From assembly GCA_963669155.1 (NCBI GenBank), contig OZ022589.1, forward strand, positions 21,182,886 to 21,246,885: 64,000 nucleotides of DNA. The letters are read 5' to 3'. The DNA comes from Arbacia lixula (Eukaryota > Echinodermata > Echinoidea > Arbacioida > Arbaciidae). A program made the position numbers and the translations under genes. Under the pieces are notes generated by a model. The model was not told where the DNA came from. It ran no database searches and worked only from the letters and a program-made list of their open reading frames with translations. Positions 60,301 to 64,000 of this stretch are shown here, one piece after another. Numbering within the stretch: position 1 is the stretch's first letter; every line of letters begins with the position of its first letter.

Positions 60301-61524
60301 ATGCCACAAATCTCTGTTCCTAGCTGTTTGGATCAGCTCCACCTCTCGCTGACCCACACCTCTCTCTGTAATCCATGCATTCAGACTGGTCATCCAATTC
60401 ATCCGTTTCCTTCCTCTACCCCCCCTTCATTCTATCTTTCCTGTCAATGCTAAATTTTCAAGACCGTCCTTTCTAATTCTCATACTAGTTCTAATCTAAT
60501 TCAATGAAGTACTTGTGTTGATTATGTTTTGTTTGTTTTCTGTTACGTTTATTTTGCCTGAATTTACATTGTTCTTTTTGTTGTTGGTTTTTGGAAAAAT
60601 AAATAAAATGTTGACGCTTGAATCATCTATGTAGTAAGATTGATATTGATTTATCTGTTAGAAAGATGGGCAGAGAAACAGATCACCTTGTAGGGACTTG
60701 AACCTGCGTCTTCTGCTTGCCCAGCAGTAACACCATCTAGTTCTCTTCCTTATTTGTATTCATGAGTTCACATTTGGACAGGTGTACAGTTGTGCCTGAG
60801 ATTAATATCACAGCTGATTGCAATATATTGCAGTCAGATTGCAGTCAATGTATGGAGCTGATTGCATTCACTGTGCGTTTGATCTCAGGCTCCACTGTAT
60901 ATTCAAAGAATTGTACTGTTTGTTGGTGAGAGCATTTACAGCCTCCTAAAGAGTTACCTGCAAAAGTTGTCCAATTGACCAGTCACCAGTTTTATAAATA
61001 TTTAATGGAATGTGGAGTAGTGGTAAGATATCGTCATCAATGCTGAACACTTGTCTGATTTGCTGTTTATCTGTTCATTTATATTTCAAGACTGTGTGTG
61101 TGTGTGTGTGATATACATGCAATGTTGTATTTTATTCAGGATGTAGTAAATAATGAAAGTTGGTAAATGAATTGATCATGTATTGATATCACTAAAACGT
61201 AAACATACAGAATAACCCTTTTTTTTGTAATGAGTAAGTAATGAATGGTGGCCAATTTTTTGGATCATGTACGGATATCATGAAAAAATTAACATATAGT
61301 AAAGCCTTGATATCATAGCAACTTTTCTGTCTCCATGACAACTCTTCCGCAGTCTGGGACCAGGAGCGCTCAAGCACCTTCCACTGGCTGTGGTACGACG
61401 CCACGACCTTTGACCCCTACGTGGACGAGACGTCTTATGAGAACTCACTGCTGGTGCAGCAGTCAGGCATGCTTGCTCTCAGCTCGCTCACCCACGTTCT
61501 GCGGAGTCTGACGCCAAATGCAAG
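40481..61524 (+). CDS. ORC2: Origin recognition complex subunit 2 (10 exons; C-terminus beyond right edge)
   Basis: Exons: 40481-40598, 41294-41515, 42389-42607, 42946-43089, 43732-44039, 44337-44545, 55009-55141, 59158-59260, 59994-60131, 61353-61524. All are GT/AG and in frame: 588 codons plus 2 nt. Start context AACATGG is strong. Family role: ORC2 is part of the hexameric ORC that binds replication origins and helps load MCM in the nucleus. Seen: an N-terminal disordered half (1 to ~337) with an AT-hook-like KRGRKPK at 69-75, a glycine run, several Asp/Glu-rich blocks and SP/TP sites. Next comes the ORC2 block [18 protein letters not shown], then the AAA-like domain with [30 protein letters not shown] and [14 protein letters not shown], ending [15 protein letters not shown]. 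The winged-helix end (~100 residues) is missing because the window stops. Intron 6 (10.5 kb) is inflated by transposons. Confidence 0.96.
40815..40940 (+). repeat. Dispersed repeat piece in ORC2 intron 1
   Basis: GGCAGGAATCAGCAGTATAC...AAATGAAAAACTATCCTTGT is homologous in opposite orientation to 43475-43600 in intron 4. Both frames give similar short ORFs ([12 protein letters not shown] / [12 protein letters not shown]), which reflect the repeat and not a gene. Confidence 0.6.
41867..42087. mobile_element. 221-bp Tc1/mariner-like MITE (TA target site), copy 2
   Basis: It is flanked by TA (41865-41866, 42088-42089). The ends are CTGTATACGCCATATATTTT and its near-complement GAAATATATGGCGTGTACAG. 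It has the same length as the copy at 2733-2953. It lies in ORC2 intron 2. Confidence 0.8.
43225..43600. repeat. Unnamed dispersed repeat, copy 2
   Basis: It carries the TAGCCTAGAGACTG block of the 18455-18840 copy and, in opposite orientation, the piece also found at 40815-40940. It lies in ORC2 intron 4. Confidence 0.55.
44567..45126 (+). mobile_element. Dispersed repeat (CCTCCGCC family), left part, split by insertion
   Basis: It starts GCCTCCGCCACGAAGTGGCC, then has (GTCC)n and repeated AGGTCAAAGGTCAATGAA blocks. It is collinear with the complete copy at 61842-62910 and breaks off at CACCAAACATGCACATA, where the 7.9 kb element starts. The rest of this copy resumes at 53038-53126. Confidence 0.85.
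45990..49420 (+). repeat. Decayed ~50-bp minisatellite array
   Basis: Dozens of variants follow the theme TTTATCGTAACTATTRATAA, then a CCCGCCC-like block, then GAAANAAACTACCG, with spacing mostly 50-55 bp. Adjacent units differ strongly, so the array is old or under unusual constraint. It lies wholly inside the 7.9 kb TIR element. Confidence 0.82.
47162..48244 (+). repeat. Three 361-bp higher-order copies within the array
   Basis: Starts at 47162, 47523 and 47885 (CATGCCTACTTCATCGGAA). The copies are almost identical, with only a few substitutions and a 1-nt indel. A clearly diverged fourth copy begins near 48928. Recent unequal exchange or replication slippage within an old array is likely. 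Confidence 0.93.
49554..49945. repeat. ~390-bp inverted-repeat module inside the giant element
   Basis: AGTTGGCCCATTACAT at 49554 is matched in opposite orientation by ATGCAATGGGCCAACT ending near 49945. I found no target duplication. A 144-residue minus ORF (49509-49943) spans it but resembles nothing I know. Confidence 0.5.
51017..51471. mobile_element. hAT-like MITE (455 bp, 8-bp target duplication)
   Basis: It has perfect 14-bp TIRs CATGGGCGGAAATC and complement, flanked by the 8-bp direct repeat GTTGAATA (51009-51016 and 51472-51479). An 8-bp duplication is typical of the hAT superfamily. The interior is two ~110-bp units of C-runs and G-runs around CACTATTTTCGGT and AAACGTCATAA, plus (CA)n. 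It is nested in the 7.9 kb element, so it inserted later. Confidence 0.85.
51590..51790. repeat. Degenerate (GAT)n stretch
   Basis: These are GATGAT/GATCAT trinucleotide-rich repeats inside the giant element. A similar stretch, with (AAT)n, occurs at 52178-52335. Confidence 0.75.
53038..53126 (+). mobile_element. Dispersed repeat (CCTCCGCC family), right part
   Basis: TATTCTTAGAATAAATCTAA... then GCAAAGGGGCGGAGGC and GTGGCAGTTGAATTACTCGA continue the copy split at 45126. They match 62835-62917. Confidence 0.85.
53165..53900. repeat. Degenerate (ATC/ACC)n trinucleotide array
   Basis: This is ~700 bp of CAT/CAC-rich repeat with a duplicated ~230-bp block (ATCATAATCACCACCATTAT...). The Ile/Thr/His and Val/Met ORFs on both strands are artefacts. 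Confidence 0.92.
53928..54870 (+). mobile_element. Dispersed element with hairpin start, (GTCCGTCC)n and a 157-bp tandem array
   Basis: It begins with the stem GTCTCGCC...GGCGAGAC, then (CGTCCGTC)n at 53975-54050. Next come 5.1 copies of a 157-bp unit starting at 54061, 54218, 54375, 54531 and 54688, with a partial copy at 54845. Each full unit contains AGGTCAAAGGTCA. It lies in ORC2 intron 6. Confidence 0.88.
55251..55740. mobile_element. ~490-bp TIR element (CTCTTCTCACTG)
   Basis: The outer ends are CTCTTCTCACTGT and the complement of CATAGTGAGAAAAGGG. CTTAGCCCCG / CGGGGTTA and CAGTGAGAA motifs recur internally in both orientations. No coding capacity. The target duplication is unclear. 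Confidence 0.65.
56290..56490 (+). repeat. Unnamed dispersed repeat, copy 3
   Basis: TTAAAGACAGGGTGGCCC and AGCACAGAAAATGGAAGAAA match the copy at 18455. Confidence 0.6.
57180..57393. mobile_element. 214-bp snap-back MITE (TA target site)
   Basis: TA flanks both sides (57178-57179, 57394-57395). The ends CACT(A/C)CAGCTCAA are followed by GGGAAAGGGAAAGGGAAG and complement. The two halves pair almost along their whole length. Its halves correspond to the arms at 4039-4168 and 6067-6197. Probably a Tc1/mariner derivative. Confidence 0.85.
58492..58915 (+). mobile_element. tRNA-like SINE with inverted 5' copy
   Basis: GCGTGGTTAAGTCGCTGCCC (A-box-like) and GCAGGTTCAAATCCCGTC (B box) at 58728-58785 lead into TTACAGGATGGAGCACGCTA and TTTCACTA. 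Upstream (58500-58620) much of the same sequence occurs inverted, so the whole is a ~400-bp palindrome. The tail alone also occurs at 3512-3612. Confidence 0.7.
59500..59735. repeat. Degenerate (TGAT/TGAC)n tetranucleotide region
   Basis: GATTGATTGACTGATTG-type repeats with two longer similar blocks (GATTGACTATA(A/G)TGCTTG), in ORC2 intron 8. Confidence 0.75.
60288..60450 (-). mobile_element. LINE reverse-transcriptase 3' fragment, copy 2
   Basis: Minus-strand reading gives [11 protein letters not shown] followed by [16 protein letters not shown], the extreme C-terminus of LINE polyproteins (W...A..DR..W). It is closely similar to 24131-24300 but shorter. Confidence 0.75.
60655..60745 (-). 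mobile_element. tRNA-derived SINE head fragment
   Basis: On the minus strand ACTAGATGGTGTTACTGCTG (A-box region) and GCAGGTTCAAGTCCC (B box) are 30-40 nt apart, as in a tRNA promoter. It lies in ORC2 intron 9. Confidence 0.55.
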
Positions 61525-61841
61525 GTAACTGTAGGAGTCCACAGACATCATTTTTTACCTCGAGTCTAGCACCTGACTAGCCAATGAGAGCAACCTATAG
61601 CTATAATACATTTTGTGTAGTATTTTTTTTTCAATTTTCTTTGTACAGGGAAGCCCCAACAGTACACATGTACTGACTTCTACAAATAATTTAAATACGC
61701 ACATAGTAACATCATTATGCAAGCAAAAATATCTGCACTGTGCATTTGAACGTTGCACTAAATGAACTTACATCACATTGTTAATTATGAATTTTGCCAA
61801 TCTTTCTGTCATTTTCTGTGCTGTTGCTTTCATTTTTACGC
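61525..61841. other. ORC2 intron 10, unique part
   Basis: This is AT-rich sequence after the exon 10 donor (AAG|GTAACT). I see no exon and no repeat here. The last ORC2 exons must lie beyond 64000. Confidence 0.6.
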
Positions 61842-62917
61842 CCTTGCCAAGAAGTAGCATGAGGCAATCCGTTTAGGCAATATCTTGAGAACCGTTAACT
61901 AGACTTGCTTCAAACTTGGTACATGCGTGTATTGCGTGAAACCAATGATGTGTGTAAAATTGGAGTCAAATCTGGTTGAGGTCACAGGTCAAAGGTCAAT
62001 GAACTTTGTGAAAAATTGCCCCAAATGGATTTTTTTCACATTAAGTCCAAATCCAGTGATGCAATTCTCATTAAACATGGTACAAAGATAGATCACTACT
62101 TGCGGTTAGACTGGTGACATTTTTGGTAAAATACCTGAAAGGTCAGCGGTCAAAGGTCAATGAACTTTGTGAAAAATTGTAAAGAATTGACCTTTTCACA
62201 ATAAATCCGAATCTAAGGATGCAATTCTCAACATGGTACACAGATGGACCATTACTTGGGGATAGACTGCTGACATTTTTGGTAAAATTCCTGAAAGGTC
62301 AGAGGTCAAAAGCCAATGAACTTTGCCAAAATTGGCTAAAAACTGCAGCAAACTTTATATTTTTTCACAATTAATCCAAATCCAATGGTGCAATTCCAAC
62401 CAAACATAGTGATAAGATGGATCACTATTTGGGGGTAGAATGGTGACATGTTTGGTGAAATTGCTGGAAGGTCAGATGTCAAAGATCAAGAACTTTGCAA
62501 AAATTTGAATTTTTCACCATAAACCCAAATCCAATGGAGCAATTCTAGCCAAACATGGTACAGAAATGTATAACCTCATGGAGGTACACTGGTGAAAGTT
62601 TGGGTAAAATTCCTGAAAGTTCAAAGGTTAAAACTCAATGAACTTTGTTAAAAAATAAGTTTAAATTGCCCCCAAAGTGATATTTTTCAAAATAAATCCA
62701 AATCCAATGGTGCAAAACCAACCAAACATGGTGGAGAGATCGATCACTACTTGGGGGTAGACTGATGACATTTTTGGTGAAATTTCTCAAAGATAAGAGG
62801 TCAAAGGTACATTGGCCACCAAACATACACATTTTCTGAGAATATATCTAAATAGAGCTAGCAAAGAGGCGAAGGCTTATTTATTGACTGTGTGGCAGTT
62901 GAATTGCTCTAGTTTAG
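61842..62917 (+). mobile_element. Dispersed repeat (CCTCCGCC family), uninterrupted copy
   Basis: ~1.07 kb, from CGCCCTTGCCAAGAAG to GTGGCAGTTGAATTGCTCTA. Internally it is built from ~150-bp related units, each with a 'TCAGAGGTCAAAGGTCAATG' type block and ACCAAACATGGTACA-like text. It is collinear with the split copy 44567-45126 + 53038-53126. No ORF of note. Confidence 0.82.
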
Positions 62918-62934
62918 CTCTTTTATTCATGGTG

Positions 62935-64000
62935 ACTTTTCTCTTATAAGATATTGTTTAACCCCTTGACTGCATTGATAGTACAATGTTTATCTCTGAT
63001 ATTTGGGGTGACTTTCCTCCTGTAAGACATTGTTTAACCATTTGACTGCATTGATAGTACATTGTTTAGTTGTGTTATTCATGGTGACTTTTCTCTTATA
63101 AGACATTGTTTAACCATTTGACTGCATTGATAGTACATTGTTTAGTTGTGTTATTCATGGTGACTTTTCTCTTATAAGACATTGTTTAACCTTTTGACTC
63201 CACTGCTTAGCTGTGGTATTCAGGGTGACTTTCCTCTTGTAAGACGTTGTTTAACCCTTTGACTGCATTGATAGTACATTGTTTAGCTGTGTTATTCATG
63301 GTGACTTATCTCTTATAAGACATTGTTTAACCTTTTGACTCCACTGCTTAGCTGTGATATTCAGGGTGACTTTCCTCTTGTAAGACGTTGTTTAACCCTT
63401 TGACTGCATTGATAGTACATTGTTTAGCTGTGTTATTCATGGTGACTTATCTCTTATAAGACATTGTTTAACCTTTTGACTCCACTGCTTAGCTGTGGTA
63501 TTCAGGGTGACTTTCCTCTTGTAAGACATTGTTTAACCCTTTGACTGCATTGATAGTACATTGTTTAGCTTTGTTATTCATGGTGACTTTCCTCTTATAA
63601 GACATTGTTTAAACCTTTGACTCCACTGTTTAGCTGTGGTATTCAGGGTGACTTTCCTCTTGTAAGACATTGTTTAACCCTTTGACACATTGGGAGTACA
63701 TTGTTTAGCTCTGTTATTCATGGTGACTTTCCTCTGGTAAGACATTGTTTAACCCTTTGACTCCACTGTTTAGCTGTGGTATTCAGGTTGACTTTCTTCT
63801 TGTAAGACATTGTTAAACCCTTTTGATTCATTGATAGTACATTGTTTTGCTTTGTTATTCATGGTGACTTTTCTCTATAAGACATTGTGTAACCCTTTGA
63901 CTCCACTGTTTAGTTGTGGTATTCAGCGCGGCTTTCCTCTTGAAAAACATTGTTTAACCCTTTGACTGCATTGATAGTACATTGTTTAGCTCTGTTATTC
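62935..64000 (+). repeat. Satellite with alternating 76- and 65-bp units
   Basis: The ATTGTTTAACC anchor recurs at 62953, 63029, 63105, 63181, 63246, 63322, 63387, 63463 and 63528. Intervals are 76, 76, 76, 65, 76, 65, 76 and 65 nt, giving a 141-bp higher-order unit after three plain 76-bp units. It continues to the end of the window. The short unit lacks 11 nt and reads GACTCCACTG where the long one reads GACTGCATTGATAGTAC. Confidence 0.93.

Noticed and set aside
61525..64000. Remaining C-terminal ORC2 exons
   Set aside because: I looked for the conserved GIFRLL-type continuation after TPNAR and found only repeat and satellite DNA; the exons must be beyond the window.

Overview
This is a piece of animal nuclear genome. 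It has long introns with GT/AG splice sites, AT-rich non-coding DNA, many microsatellites and a dense set of short terminal-inverted-repeat (TIR) elements. The protein sequences are metazoan, and the repeat style (snap-back MITEs, 'GGGGTGTTTCA' and 'GGTATTCCGAAAA' elements, tRNA-derived SINEs) is what I associate with marine invertebrate deuterostomes. A sea urchin or other echinoderm is my best guess, but the sequence does not prove it.

Three conserved genes are present, none of them visible as a long ORF because the exons are 48-308 nt. (1) The 5' part of BBS5 (BBSome subunit) runs on the minus strand: exons at 3702-3766, 2577-2659, 1423-1488 and 483-532, with the rest beyond the left edge. 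(2) A complete SOAT/ACAT sterol O-acyltransferase runs on the plus strand: 13 coding exons from 8432 to 34285, which join in frame to 584 residues. (3) ORC2 (origin recognition complex subunit 2) runs on the plus strand: 10 exons from 40481 to 61524 encode the first 588 residues, and the C-terminal winged-helix exons lie beyond the right edge. BBS5 and SOAT are head to head and share a 4.7 kb intergenic region. SOAT and ORC2 are head to tail with about 6.2 kb between them. I see no functional link between the three beyond being neighbours.

Region by region: 1-3766 is BBS5 with a 221 bp TA-flanked MITE. 3767-8431 is the BBS5/SOAT intergenic region, which holds a cluster of three adjacent long palindromes bracketed by inverted arms of a Tc1-like MITE. 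8432-34285 is SOAT; its introns hold (CA)n, (TG)n, (GA)n and (TAC)n arrays, TTAA-flanked elements, a LINE fragment and decayed tandem copies of the exon-6 acceptor region. 34286-40480 is intergenic and rich in MITEs. 40481-61524 is ORC2. 61525-64000 is ORC2 intron, made of a ~1.07 kb dispersed repeat and a satellite that runs off the window.

The most unusual structure is in ORC2 intron 6. A 7.9 kb segment (45127-53037) has 35-bp TIRs (32/35 identical) and a TA target duplication. It sits inside a copy of a dispersed repeat whose uninterrupted paralogue is at 61842-62910, so the insertion can be read directly. It has no recognisable transposase. It carries a ~3.4 kb array of decayed ~50-bp units, including three near-identical 361-bp higher-order copies, and a nested hAT-like MITE with an 8-bp target duplication. 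I regard it as a possibly undescribed giant non-autonomous DNA transposon.
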